Positions 41,548-50,330 of a stretch of 64,000 nucleotides of DNA are shown here, one piece after another. Within the stretch, counting starts at the first letter, position 1. Each line of letters opens with the position of its first letter. This DNA comes from RGIG1902 sp034926865 (GTDB taxonomy: Bacteria; Bacillota; Clostridia; Oscillospirales; Butyricicoccaceae), in assembly GCA_034926865.1 (NCBI GenBank), contig JAYFQP010000009.1, positions 1 to 64,000 of the forward strand, in the 5' to 3' direction. The position numbers were made by a program, and so were the translations under genes. The notes under the pieces were generated by a model, which searched no databases, was not told the origin of the DNA, and saw only the letters and a list, made by a program, of their open reading frames with translations.

Positions 41548-42771
41548 ATGAAAAAATACGAGAAAACTTTGGGGATAAGCTTGATCCGGCAGGATGTTGA
41601 CAAGGGCGTATCGCTTGATCAATACAGCTATCTCTCCCCTGAAAATGTCGGCTTTGTCCAGCAATTTCACAAGTCTATTCCATTTTATAAGCCTACGCCG
41701 CTTGTGCGTCTTTCGGCACTATCTGAAAAATTAGGTGTTAAGGGAATATATGTAAAGGACGAATCAAAGCGTTTTGCAGAGTTTGGTCTTAACGCATTTA
41801 AGGGTATGGGTGGAATATTTGCCGTAGGGCAGGTTATATGCCGCGAGCTTGGGCTTGATCCTAAGACTACTACATTTGAGCAATTGACGAGCCCCGAAGT
41901 CAGAGAGAAAAGCCGTGATATGGTATTTATCACGACAACAGACGGCAACCACGGCAGGGGAGTCGCATGGGCAGCAAGCCAATATGGCTGCAAGTCTTAT
42001 GTATATATGCCAAAAGGGTCGGCTAAAAGCAGGATAGAGGCTATAAAGAGGGTTGGAGCGGAGGAATGTATCGTTACAGAGATGAACTACGATGATACCG
42101 TAAAATATACAACCCAAATAGCCAAAAAGAATGGATGGCATCTTGTTCAGGATACAGCCTGGGAAGGATATGAGGAGGTGCCTCAGCTTATTGTTCAAGG
42201 TTATACAACTCTTGGCAGGGAGGCTCTTGACCAGCTTGCGGAGTGCGGCGAGAAAAAACCCACACATGTATTTCTTCAAGCGGGGGTAGGGTCGTTTGCC
42301 GGCAGTATCATAGGTTATTATGCAAGCATTTTTAAAGACCACCCAAAGTTTGCTATTGTCGAACCTACGATGGTTGCATGCTTCTATAATTCTGCCCAAA
42401 TAGGGGATGGCAAGCCCCACGGCGTAAAAAGCGCCGAGAATACCATAATGGCGGGGCTTAATTGCGGAGAGCCCAGCATAGGCGTTTGGCCGGTTATAAG
42501 GGATCTCGCAGAGTTTTATATCGCCTGTGACGATGATGTGACTATGGAGGGAATGCGCCTTTATGCAAACCCCATGCCCGGCGATAGCAAGATAATATCG
42601 GGAGAGTCTGCCGCTGTGGGCTTAGGGCTTGTCAACAGGCTGATGCTGAGGCCTGAACTGAAAGATATGAGATGTGCCTTGGGCCTTGATAACAACAGCG
42701 TAATTTTGCTTGTCAGCACCGAGGGCAACACCGACCCCGAGGGCTATGACAAAGTGGTAAACGGCAGATGA
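41548..42771 (+). CDS. dpaL: Diaminopropionate ammonia-lyase
   Basis: PLP enzyme of fold type II, 407 residues, cleaving 2,3-diaminopropionate to pyruvate and two ammonia. YKPTPLVRLSALSEKLGVKGIYVKDESKRFAEFGLNAFKG carries the cofactor lysine (within LNAFKG), TTTDGNHGRGVAWAA the phosphate-side glycine loop. The sequence is very close in layout to E. coli YgeX. CAGGAGG precedes it. It overlaps the following alkD-like gene by 4 bases. Confidence 0.94.
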   Translation: MKKYEKTLGISLIRQDVDKGVSLDQYSYLSPENVGFVQQFHKSIPFYKPTPLVRLSALSEKLGVKGIYVKDESKRFAEFGLNAFKGMGGIFAVGQVICRELGLDPKTTTFEQLTSPEVREKSRDMVFITTTDGNHGRGVAWAASQYGCKSYVYMPKGSAKSRIEAIKRVGAEECIVTEMNYDDTVKYTTQIAKKNGWHLVQDTAWEGYEEVPQLIVQGYTTLGREALDQLAECGEKKPTHVFLQAGVGSFAGSIIGYYASIFKDHPKFAIVEPTMVACFYNSAQIGDGKPHGVKSAENTIMAGLNCGEPSIGVWPVIRDLAEFYIACDDDVTMEGMRLYANPMPGDSKIISGESAAVGLGLVNRLMLRPELKDMRCALGLDNNSVILLVSTEGNTDPEGYDKVVNGR

Positions 42772-43469
42772 GCCTTATAATTGAAGGGGAGGAGGGCTTA
42801 AACGGTCTTTTTTCTCAGATGAGCGGCGAGAAGTACAGGGTTTTCAACGAAAGCCTTATTCCCGGCGGAAGGAAAACCTTTGGCGTTCGCATGCCGCAGC
42901 TGAGGGCTGTGGCAAAGGATATCGCAGCGGGGGACTGGGAGTGTTTTCTTGCACAGTGTCCTGACACATATCACGAGCACCGCATGATAAAAGGAATGGT
43001 CATAGCCTCGGTAAAATGCACTCTCGAAAGTCGCATGGAGATTATAAGAGCCTTTGTCCCGCTTATCGATAACTGGGCTGTCTGCGATGCTTTCTGTGGA
43101 TGTCTAAAGGAGGCCGACAAAAGACAGGCGGAGTATTTCTCTCTTATCTGCGAGTATCTTGAAAGCACAGCGGAATATGAGCTTAGGTTTATTGCAGTAA
43201 TGCTTTTGGGGCATTATATCAACGAGCAATATATTGATAGAGCGCTTGAGATATATGAGCAGATGAGGCATGAGGGCTATTATGTAAAAATGGCTGTTGC
43301 ATGGGGGCTTTCTGTTTGTTATATCAAGTTTCCTGCTAAAACGCTTGAAATCATAAGGCGCGGCAGGCTTGATGATTTTACTCACAATAAAGCCATACAG
43401 AAATGTCGTGAGTCTTTTAGGGTAAGCACTGAGGAGAAGGAGATGCTTGACAGGCTTAAGCGGAGATGA
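42768..43469 (+). CDS. DNA alkylation repair protein, AlkD-like
   Basis: 233 residues of HEAT-like helical repeats: PGGRKTFGVRMPQLRAVAKD, IDNWAVCDAFCGCLK and YYVKMAVAWGLSVCYIKFP are typical for the DNA alkylation repair family (AlkC/AlkD). AlkD removes bulky or cationic alkylated bases without base flipping. Start ATG overlaps dpaL stop (ATGA). Confidence 0.9.
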   Translation: MSLIIEGEEGLNGLFSQMSGEKYRVFNESLIPGGRKTFGVRMPQLRAVAKDIAAGDWECFLAQCPDTYHEHRMIKGMVIASVKCTLESRMEIIRAFVPLIDNWAVCDAFCGCLKEADKRQAEYFSLICEYLESTAEYELRFIAVMLLGHYINEQYIDRALEIYEQMRHEGYYVKMAVAWGLSVCYIKFPAKTLEIIRRGRLDDFTHNKAIQKCRESFRVSTEEKEMLDRLKRR

Positions 43470-43498
43470 CCCATAAGGCTGATAGATAATAAAATACA

Positions 43499-43537
43499 TG
43501 AAAAGCACGGCGGAATAAGATTCCGTCGTGCTTTTCA
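43499..43537. terminator. Bidirectional terminator
   Basis: An 18-base arm (43499-43516) pairs with 43520-43537 with one G-T pair and loop AAG, ending in CTTTTCA. It lies between convergent genes. Confidence 0.9.
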
Positions 43538-43594
43538 ATGGTGAGAGAGTAATTTTTAAGGACGCAGCTTTTGCCGCGCCCCTATAATTAAATA

Positions 43595-44506
43595 CTAGAA
43601 AATCGAACCCGAGCCTATATAATGAGACGAATAATAGGAACTGTCAAGAGAATCATAACAGACGCTCTTTCCGGCGCTTGGGGCATGAATAAAGCTTCCG
43701 CCGCCTACATATATTCCAACGTGGCCTACTCCGGACCCACCGCTGGAGAAGAAGACTAAATCGCCTACCTGCAGCTCGGAACGGGAAATCTTTGTTACAG
43801 AAGACTTATATTGGCTTGAGGAGGAATGGGGAAGGCTTATATTAAAGTGTGAATAAACATACTTCGTAAAGCCTGAACAGTCAAATCCCTTTGGAGATGC
43901 CCCACCGTATACATACGGAGTCCCAAGCAATGTGGACGCATAATCAATGATCTGCTGCCTGGAAGAAACAGAAGACTGTGAGCTTGAAGCAGTTCCGGAA
44001 GAAGCTGTGCTTCCGGATATTGAGTTTGCGACTACTTCTACATAATCGGGATGAATATATCCGGTATATGAGGAAGATTGAATTTTGAACCAGCCGCTGT
44101 TTATGCCAATTATTTTTACAGTAGAGCCCTTCGAAAGCCTCGTGACTATATCGCTCGAGGTAGAAGGAGCGCTTCTGACGTTAAGCACATCAGTGATTAT
44201 TTTTGCCGAACCAGGCTCGACATTCATTACGTCCGAAAGTTCAACATATTCAGAGCTGATATATCCGCTTTGCCCGCCATAGGCTACTTTATAAAAGCCG
44301 TTTTCCTCTGATAATACGGCAACTCTTTCGCCGTTTGTGAGCTTACTTACTATATCGGCACCTGTAGAGGAGCTTGCCCTCATATTTACTGACGATCCTA
44401 CCTGCACTTCTCCGCCCTTAACATCATAGGCATTGGCAGTAAGCGTAAGAGATGAAATAATAAAAGTCAGAAAAAGCGCCTTCCTGATTCGTGCAAAAAA
44501 AGCCAT
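43595..44506 (-). CDS. Secreted NlpC/P60 hydrolase with two SH3 domains
   Basis: 303 residues. Signal peptide (ALFLTFIISSLTLTANA), then two bacterial SH3 domains (SSVNMRASSSTGADIVSKL and TDVLNVRSAPSTSSDIVTRL), a Ser-rich linker, and a C-terminal NlpC/P60 peptidase with Cys in GFDCSGF, His in GHVGIYVG and a third polar residue in FIHAP. Such enzymes cut peptide crosslinks of peptidoglycan, with SH3 domains holding the wall. GGGAGGT precedes ATG. Confidence 0.94.
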   Translation of the reverse strand: MAFFARIRKALFLTFIISSLTLTANAYDVKGGEVQVGSSVNMRASSSTGADIVSKLTNGERVAVLSEENGFYKVAYGGQSGYISSEYVELSDVMNVEPGSAKIITDVLNVRSAPSTSSDIVTRLSKGSTVKIIGINSGWFKIQSSSYTGYIHPDYVEVVANSISGSTASSGTASSSQSSVSSRQQIIDYASTLLGTPYVYGGASPKGFDCSGFTKYVYSHFNISLPHSSSSQYKSSVTKISRSELQVGDLVFFSSGGSGVGHVGIYVGGGSFIHAPSAGKSVCYDSLDSSYYSSHYIGSGSIF

Positions 44507-44537
44507 TAGGTTACCTCCCGGTGGTTGCCGACAGGCT

Positions 44538-44837
44538 TTATCTTGAGGTCAAAGCCCTCTCAAGCCAAATGGATGCAATATCCATGGCATTATAAAGCCC
44601 ATCTTTTGTGGTTGATTTTACTATCCTGTCTTTTGAACTGATATCAGGGTCGGTGAGCTGAAGTTGAACAGAAACGCTGTTGGCCACGTCAAGCCCGTTA
44701 AGATTCTTAGTAGACAATACCTGAAGCATTGCAATATACTTATCGGACATGCTGCCATAATAGATAATATTATCCTTCCGGAGAAGGGGGCGTCCCTTAT
44801 AGGTCAAGGGGATGTTCTTTTCATTCATGTCGCTCAT
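44538..44837 (-). CDS. Conserved small protein, unknown function
   Basis: 99 residues, soluble, no signal peptide. It starts MNEKNIPLTYKGRPLLRKDN after a few residues and contains YYGSMSDKYIAMLQVLSTKN and IVKSTTKDGLYNAMDIASIW. The alternation looks like a small alpha/beta domain. I do not know the family. CGGAGGT precedes the ATG and its own strong promoter lies upstream. It is 31 bases before the NlpC/P60 gene on the same strand. Confidence 0.75.
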   Translation of the reverse strand: MSDMNEKNIPLTYKGRPLLRKDNIIYYGSMSDKYIAMLQVLSTKNLNGLDVANSVSVQLQLTDPDISSKDRIVKSTTKDGLYNAMDIASIWLERALTSR

Positions 44838-44857
44838 AACGTACCTCCGATGTTTTT

Positions 44858-44885
44858 ATTATACCACACTGGTAACAAAAGTCAA
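44858..44885 (-). promoter_or_regulatory. Promoter for small gene and NlpC/P60 gene
   Basis: Minus-strand TTGACT (44885-44880) and TATAAT (44863-44858), spacing 16, with TGG before the -10 box. Confidence 0.75.
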
Positions 44886-44981
44886 ACAAAAAGTTACAAA
44901 GTGCTTACAAAAAATAAGCGCGAATTTTGGTTGTAATTCCGAAAACCGAGATATTGGCTTTTTGTCCCGATAAAATCTAAA

Positions 44982-45000
44982 CCCTGCCTGAATGGCAGGG
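44982..45000 (-). terminator. Terminator after ireB
   Basis: CCCTGCC (44982-44988) and GGCAGGG (44994-45000), followed on the minus strand by TTTAGATTTTAT. Confidence 0.75.
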
Positions 45001-45011
45001 TATAATGAAAA

Positions 45012-45257
45012 TCAATTTGAAAGATACTGCCTGACAAGCTCCTGAAGCAGCTCGTCTCTGTCAATTTTTCTGATAAGGCTTCGGGCATTATGATGGTTTG
45101 TGATATAAGTCGGGTCTTCCGATAGGATATATCCCACTATCTGATTGATGGGATTGTAACCCTTTTCTCTGAGAGCATCATATACGGTAGTCAAAATACG
45201 CTTCATTTCAACGTTAGCGTCGTCTTTCACACTGAATTTCTTTGTTCCGTCTACCAT
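45012..45257 (-). CDS. ireB: IreB-family regulatory phosphoprotein (UPF0297)
   Basis: 81 residues. VDGTKKFSVKDDANVEMKRIL contains the threonines corresponding to those phosphorylated by the PASTA kinase IreK in Enterococcus, and GYILSEDPTYITNHHNARSLIRKIDRDELL is the family core. IreB influences cell-envelope stress and cephalosporin resistance there. GGGAGGGTGAT precedes the ATG. Confidence 0.94.
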   Translation of the reverse strand: MVDGTKKFSVKDDANVEMKRILTTVYDALREKGYNPINQIVGYILSEDPTYITNHHNARSLIRKIDRDELLQELVRQYLSN

Positions 45258-45291
45258 TTGATCACCCTCCCCTATGATTATATCTTAGATG

Positions 45292-45320
45292 ATTATATTA
45301 CATTTTAAGGACAAAGTAAA
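45292..45320 (-). promoter_or_regulatory. Promoter for ireB
   Basis: Minus-strand TTTACT (45320-45315) and TATAAT (45297-45292), spacing 17, immediately after the pheT stop. Confidence 0.75.
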
Positions 45321-45327
45321 GCAAAAG

Positions 45328-47733
45328 TTATGCTCTTAAAGTAGCTCCACACTCGCTTTCAAGAAGCTTCAGGATTTTTGCCATAGCCGAGTCTATCTCT
45401 GTGTCTGTAAGGGTATGGTCGAAGCTTCTGAAAGAGAGGGCGAAAGCCACGCTCTTTTTACCCAAGGATACCTGAGCTCCCTCATATACGTCAAAAAGCT
45501 CAAGGGTTTCAAGGCTTTTGCCGGCGCCCTTGCGTATGGACTTTTCAAGATCAAGAACATAGACAGACTTGTCGCATGTTACAGCAATATCACGTGTGAT
45601 GGCGGGATATTTTGGCAGAGGATGATATGATTTATCTTTGTCTGAAAGCTCGAAGAGTACCTGGCTTTCAAGCTCAGCCATGTATACATCTGTTCCTATG
45701 CCGTATTTTTTGGCGATAGAGGGATGAATCTGGCCTATATACCCCATATGTCTGCCGTCCGCGCTTTCTATTCTTGCACAGCGGCCCGGGTGGTAACAGG
45801 GGTTATCCTTGCAGGGGATATACTCATATCCGGAAATCGAGCTGCTGTCCAGCACCGCGGTTACAGCGCCTTTCAGCGAGAAGAAATCCCCGTTGCCATA
45901 AAGCGACATTGTGAGAATGTTCTTTTCCTCTGGAAGCTTGGAAAGGTCTGCTTCACCTTTTTCATTAAGATAGGGTATAAATATTGTGGCGTTTTCGAAT
46001 ATTCTCGCTTCAGGGGCGCGGTAATTGTAGTTGCGAGCCATGACATCAAGTATAGAGTGAATGGAAGTTGTACGCATAAGGCTCTGGTCTTCGCCAAGCG
46101 GATTGGAGATTAAAACCGCCCGGCGCAGTGGGGAATCCAGCGGAAGCATTAGCTGGTCAAAGACTTTTGGGCTGATGAAAGTCAGCGTTTTGGCCTCGTT
46201 GAAGCCGCATGCAAAACAGCCGGAGGCGAGCTGGCGGTCAAACTGCTGGCGTGGGGTAAGGCCACCCTTAGTGATCTGGCCGGCAAAGCTTGTGGAGACA
46301 ATTTTGTCATAGCCATACATACGGGCTATCTCTTCTGCTATATCTGCAAAGCCTTCCACATCATCGCGCCAGAATGGGACGAGAATATCATCACCTTCAA
46401 GGGTAAATCCCAGCGAGATAAGGCTTTTGACCATTTCTTCTTTGGGGATATTTATGCCGATAAAGGAATTTACTCTGGCGCTGTCAAGCTTGATGCGGCG
46501 AATCTGCTTTTTATGCGGGTAAGCGTCGACGATTCCTCCGATTATCTTGCCTGCGCCAAGTTCCTCTACAAGCTGACACGCTCTTAGAAGGGCGGGAAGG
46601 GTATTTTCACAGTCAAGCCCCTTTTCAAATCTTCCGGAGGCCTCTGTGCGCATACCGATCTTTCTTGAAGCTATCCTTACTGTGGGGCCGTTGAAGTTTG
46701 CACTTTCAAAGACAATCATTTTTGTGTTTTCGGTTATCTCGCTGTTGGCCCCGCCCATTACTCCGGCTATGCCAATGGCCTTTTTGGGGTCTGTAATCAG
46801 CAAGGTGTGGTCAGCAAGCTCTCTTGTCTGGCCGTCAAGGGTTATGATCTTTTCTCCCTTTTGGCTTTCCCTGACAATTATATTATTGCCTTCTATGCAG
46901 GAATAATCAAAGGCATGCATAGGCTGGCCATATTCAAGCATGACAAAATTGGTGATGTCGACGATATTGTTTATCGGCCTTATTCCCGCATCCCTTAAAT
47001 ATTCTCTCATCCATTTAGGCGAGGGCTTTATGACTATATCCTTTGCCATTGCGGCCGTATACCTGGGGCAAAGGTCTTCTGCTTCGATTTTTACCGAGAG
47101 GTAGTTTGATATATCATCTGCAGCAGAGGCTATTTTGGGCTCTGGTATAGAGAGAGACAGGCCGAACGACGCGGCAGTTTCTCTTGCAAGGCCTATCATG
47201 CTGAGACAGTCGGGCCGGTTGGGCGTTATTTCGAACTCGAAGACGACATCGTCAAGGCCAAGAACCTTTCTTATATCATCGCCGGGTTTGCCGTAAGACT
47301 CTGGCATGACAAGTATGCCGTCAGATATGGCATAGGGGCAGTCATGAAGCGTAAGGTTAAGCTCGGCGATAGAGCAGAACATCCCCAAAGATTCAACCCC
47401 ACGCATCTTTGTTTTTTTAATGGTTACCCCGCCGGGAAGCTTTGCCGGATGAAGCGCAACAGGCACAAGGTCGCCAACAGTGAGGTTTTTTGCGGCTGTC
47501 ACTATCTGAACAGGCTCGCTCTTCCCGACATCGACAGAGCAGACAACTAGCTTGTCGGCGTCAGGGTGCTTTTCTATAGAGAGAACTTTGCCGCACAGGA
47601 CGTTTTCTATTTCGTCTCCAACGCTCTCCCAGCCCTCGATCTTTGAACCGGTCATAGTCATACGCGAAGCGTAGTCTTTGGGAGACGCTGATATTTTTAC
47701 ATAATCATTGAGCCATTTGTAAGGCATATTCAT
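45328..47733 (-). CDS. pheT: Phenylalanyl-tRNA synthetase beta chain
   Basis: 801 residues, full length. N-terminal EMAP/tRNA-binding domain (MPYKWLNDYVKISASPKDYA and VLCGKVLSIEKHPDADKL), B3/B4 editing domain, B5 domain, and the C-terminal anticodon-binding domain ending SFRSFDHTLTDTEIDSAMAKI. Acts as an alpha2-beta2 enzyme with PheS. It follows pheS by 16 bases with AAGGAGG upstream. Confidence 0.97.
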   Translation of the reverse strand: MNMPYKWLNDYVKISASPKDYASRMTMTGSKIEGWESVGDEIENVLCGKVLSIEKHPDADKLVVCSVDVGKSEPVQIVTAAKNLTVGDLVPVALHPAKLPGGVTIKKTKMRGVESLGMFCSIAELNLTLHDCPYAISDGILVMPESYGKPGDDIRKVLGLDDVVFEFEITPNRPDCLSMIGLARETAASFGLSLSIPEPKIASAADDISNYLSVKIEAEDLCPRYTAAMAKDIVIKPSPKWMREYLRDAGIRPINNIVDITNFVMLEYGQPMHAFDYSCIEGNNIIVRESQKGEKIITLDGQTRELADHTLLITDPKKAIGIAGVMGGANSEITENTKMIVFESANFNGPTVRIASRKIGMRTEASGRFEKGLDCENTLPALLRACQLVEELGAGKIIGGIVDAYPHKKQIRRIKLDSARVNSFIGINIPKEEMVKSLISLGFTLEGDDILVPFWRDDVEGFADIAEEIARMYGYDKIVSTSFAGQITKGGLTPRQQFDRQLASGCFACGFNEAKTLTFISPKVFDQLMLPLDSPLRRAVLISNPLGEDQSLMRTTSIHSILDVMARNYNYRAPEARIFENATIFIPYLNEKGEADLSKLPEEKNILTMSLYGNGDFFSLKGAVTAVLDSSSISGYEYIPCKDNPCYHPGRCARIESADGRHMGYIGQIHPSIAKKYGIGTDVYMAELESQVLFELSDKDKSYHPLPKYPAITRDIAVTCDKSVYVLDLEKSIRKGAGKSLETLELFDVYEGAQVSLGKKSVAFALSFRSFDHTLTDTEIDSAMAKILKLLESECGATLRA

Positions 47734-47749
47734 AATTTTTTGTTCCTCC

Positions 47750-48769
47750 TTAGAATTGCTTTAAGAAGCGAAGATCATTTTCGAAAAGAAGACGAAGGTC
47801 ATCGATATTGAAGCGGCGCATGGCCAATCGCTCAAGCCCGATGCCGAAGGCAAAGCCTGAATATACATCAGGGTCGATCCCACAGTTGCTGAGGACACGG
47901 GGATGAACCATGCCGCATCCCAGAAGCTCGATCCATCCCTCTCCTTTGCAGAGACGGCAGCCCTTGCCGCCGCATTTGAAGCACATTATGTCCATTTCGG
48001 CGGATGGCTCTGTGAAGGGGAAGTGGTGCGGGCGGAAGCGTACTACGGTGTCGTTTCCGTAAAGCTGTTTTGCAAAGACTTCAAGAGTACCCTTGAGGTC
48101 CCCCATAGTTATGCCCTTGTCAACCACAAGACCCTCTATCTGGTGAAAAACCGGGGAGTGTGTGGCATCTACGGCATCGCTGCGGTATACTCTTCCGGGG
48201 GCAATTATGCGTATAGGAGGCTTCTGCTTCTCCATGGTTCTGACCTGTACGGGGGATGTCTGCGTGCGGAGAACTATATTGTCATTTATATAGAAGGTAT
48301 CCTGTGTGTCTCTTGCAGGGTGGTTCTTTGGAATATTGAGGGCTTCAAAGTTATAATAGTCCAACTCAACCTCCGGGCCTTCGGCAACTGAAAAGCCCAT
48401 GGATGAAAAGATATTATACATTTCGTCCAGAACAATGCTTATTGGATGCTTTTTTCCAAAGGCGATCTTTTCCCCCGGGATGGTAACATCGATAGTCTCG
48501 GCCTTTATTTTCAGCTCTTCGGCTTTTGCAGAAATATCTGATGAGGCGCTTTCGATGGCTCCGGTCAGTTTTTCCCTGACTTCATTGGCAAGCTGGCCCA
48601 TAAGTGGGCGCTCCTCGGCAGAAAGCCCTCCCATCGAGCGAAGTATTTGAGTAAGCTCACCTTTTTTGCCAAGATATTTTATCCTGACATTTTCAAGCTC
48701 ATCCCTGACAGAGGAGGACGTTATTTCGTCAAGCCCTCTTTTAAGGATAAGTTCAAGTTGTTCTTTCAT
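47750..48769 (-). CDS. pheS: Phenylalanyl-tRNA synthetase alpha chain
   Basis: 339 residues, class II synthetase. N-terminal coiled coil, then motif 2 region PIRIIAPGRVYRSDAVDATHSPVFHQIEGL and motif 3 GFAFGIGLERLAMRRF. Catalyses charging of tRNA-Phe together with PheT. GGAGGAG precedes ATG. Expression is controlled by the upstream T-box. Confidence 0.97.
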   Translation of the reverse strand: MKEQLELILKRGLDEITSSSVRDELENVRIKYLGKKGELTQILRSMGGLSAEERPLMGQLANEVREKLTGAIESASSDISAKAEELKIKAETIDVTIPGEKIAFGKKHPISIVLDEMYNIFSSMGFSVAEGPEVELDYYNFEALNIPKNHPARDTQDTFYINDNIVLRTQTSPVQVRTMEKQKPPIRIIAPGRVYRSDAVDATHSPVFHQIEGLVVDKGITMGDLKGTLEVFAKQLYGNDTVVRFRPHHFPFTEPSAEMDIMCFKCGGKGCRLCKGEGWIELLGCGMVHPRVLSNCGIDPDVYSGFAFGIGLERLAMRRFNIDDLRLLFENDLRFLKQF

Positions 48770-48810
48770 TTAGTGTCTCCTCCATATTTTATATAGCTTT
48801 ATTTAGTATA

Positions 48811-49062
48811 AAAAAAAGCCCTCGTCCACGAGGGACGAAAGCATACTTCCGCGGTACCACCCAAGTTCCCGCACAGCGGGCTCTTTGATTCTGTAACGGG
48901 AACTCCCGCCGCCGCCTACTTGAAACTTTCAGCGGAGGTGCTCGGAAGGGAACTTCACATGGTCCTTTATCACGGGATTTTCAGCTTCCTCCCGCTCTCT
49001 GAAGATAAAAAAACATGCTACTCGCTTCGTCGCCGCATTTGACTGTAATTAAAGATTATAAT
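48811..49062 (-). promoter_or_regulatory. T-box leader of pheST
   Basis: The T-box sequence TGGGTGGTACCGCGG is at 48863-48849 on the minus strand. It is followed by the terminator stem CCCTCGT/ACGAGGG (48834-48819) and T8. Upstream, Stem I includes AGAGAGCGGGAGG and ends near CGAGCACC. A TTC triplet at 48952-48950 in the specifier region fits a phenylalanine codon. Uncharged tRNA-Phe would stabilise the antiterminator and allow pheS and pheT expression. Confidence 0.93.
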
Positions 49063-49066
49063 ATAA

Positions 49067-49095
49067 TTTATACCACAAAGGCATGTTCATTTCAA
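49067..49095 (-). promoter_or_regulatory. Promoter of T-box/pheST
   Basis: Minus-strand TTGAAA (49095-49090) and TATAAA (49072-49067), spacing 17, with TGG before the -10 box. Confidence 0.7.
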
Positions 49096-49158
49096 CATTT
49101 TTTGAAAAAATACCGATTATATGCTATATATTAAAGATAAAGATAAGGGGGCGTGCTG

Positions 49159-49521
49159 ATGGAGATACTGAACGGCATAGATATTGAGCGTATTTCACGA
49201 TTTGAGAGCCTTATTTTGAAAGATTCCTTTATGGCTGGCGTGTACACCCGGGCAGAGATAAAGAGCATTCTGGAAAGCCCGATTCCTCAAAGACGAGCAG
49301 CATCGATGTTCAGTGCAAAGGAGGCTGTTTCAAAGGCCCTTGGAAGGGGATTATACGGAATAAAGCCAAGGGACATAGAAATATGCCATGATGAGAACGG
49401 TCGGCCTGTTGTCAAGCTTTATAATGACGCCCTGTCATTATACGGCGGATATTCTGTTTCTTTGTCGATATCATATAAAGATGACTATACGGTAACATCC
49501 TGTCTGGCGTATAAGGAATAA
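49159..49521 (+). CDS. acpS: Holo-acyl-carrier-protein synthase
   Basis: Transfers 4'-phosphopantetheine from CoA to the serine of ACP. MEILNGIDIERISRFESLI carries the metal-binding Asp and FSAKEAVSKALGRGL the conserved Glu-Lys pair. The ATG at 49159 is preferred to the GTG at 49153 because AAGGGGG then lies 7 bases upstream. 120 residues, normal for AcpS. Confidence 0.95.
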   Translation: MEILNGIDIERISRFESLILKDSFMAGVYTRAEIKSILESPIPQRRAASMFSAKEAVSKALGRGLYGIKPRDIEICHDENGRPVVKLYNDALSLYGGYSVSLSISYKDDYTVTSCLAYKE

Positions 49522-49568
49522 AATACATATTTATTGGCTATATATCTCTGTGAAGAGGAGCTGATAAT

Positions 49569-50129
49569 ATGTTAAAAAAATTGAGCTTGTTGATAGTCAC
49601 GCTTTGCTGCCTTACAGCGTGTGGAGCCGAAGAAGTAGATCTTGAGTCAGTATCTGAATATTATGAACAGATGAATGTTCTTACTTTGGAGGCCACTATT
49701 TCCACAAACAGCGGTGCCCTTATATCTTATGATATTCTTTTTACGCGCACTGATGAAGGGGACAGCGTCAAAATACTATCTCCGGACAGCCTTGCGGGCA
49801 TAACTGCAAAAATATATCCTGACAAAACCGAAATAGTATATGAGGACATGGCTGTTGAAACACTTTTGCCCGGGATAAGCGGGTATGTGCCTGCCGATGC
49901 CGTAACGGGCATGATAAAGGATATCGGCCAGGCCGTGCCTGATGAGTATGGCCTGACAGAGGTTAACGGCAAAGAAGCCATACTGCTTACCTTTGTGGAT
50001 GAGTATGAGGGGATGACCGCAGAAAAAAGTCTGTGGCTCAGCCGCGAAGACTTTAGCGTTATAAAGGGGGAGTTTTACCTTGATGGAGTGATGATAATGG
50101 AACTCAACGTAAAATCCTTCGTTATTTAA
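49569..50129 (+). CDS. Lipoprotein, LolA/sporulation-type sensor fold
   Basis: 186 residues. Lipobox LCCLTACG near residue 18, followed by ESVSEYYEQMNVLTLEATIS and a beta-rich body in which YDILFTRTDEGDSVKILSPDSL resembles the LolA-like half-barrel. Related proteins are found as outer-leaflet lipoproteins in Clostridia. Function is unknown. GAGGAG precedes the ATG. It lies between acpS and mazF on the same strand. Confidence 0.72.
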   Translation: MLKKLSLLIVTLCCLTACGAEEVDLESVSEYYEQMNVLTLEATISTNSGALISYDILFTRTDEGDSVKILSPDSLAGITAKIYPDKTEIVYEDMAVETLLPGISGYVPADAVTGMIKDIGQAVPDEYGLTEVNGKEAILLTFVDEYEGMTAEKSLWLSREDFSVIKGEFYLDGVMIMELNVKSFVI

Positions 50130-50330
50130 TTGAAATTGCCGCAATTATTGTGGTATTATATTAATTATTATAGGCTGTGTCACCAAAATAGTCGGGGTCA
50201 TATAATGTATTGAGGCAGGCCGCATAGATTTTGCCTGTTTGTTTTACTGTTGCATGATTAAAAACCTTACAGCCGTGGAAAAATATTTTTGCGGACTTGT
50301 CCGACTATTTTCCTACGGAGAGTGATCTTT
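50130..50330 (+). promoter_or_regulatory. MazF leader with long-range inverted repeat
   Basis: No ORF that looks like an antitoxin is present in these 200 bases. AAAATAGTCGG (50185-50195) and CCGACTATTTT (50301-50311) are perfect 11-bp complements about 105 bases apart, with the local hairpin CGGAC-TTG-TCCG overlapping the right arm. TATAAT occurs at 50201-50206 but without a convincing -35 box. Confidence 0.45.

Noticed and set aside
41764..42420. 218-residue minus-strand ORF opposite dpaL
   Set aside because: It is antisense to a well-conserved enzyme, with Cys/Tyr-rich reading and no ribosome site.
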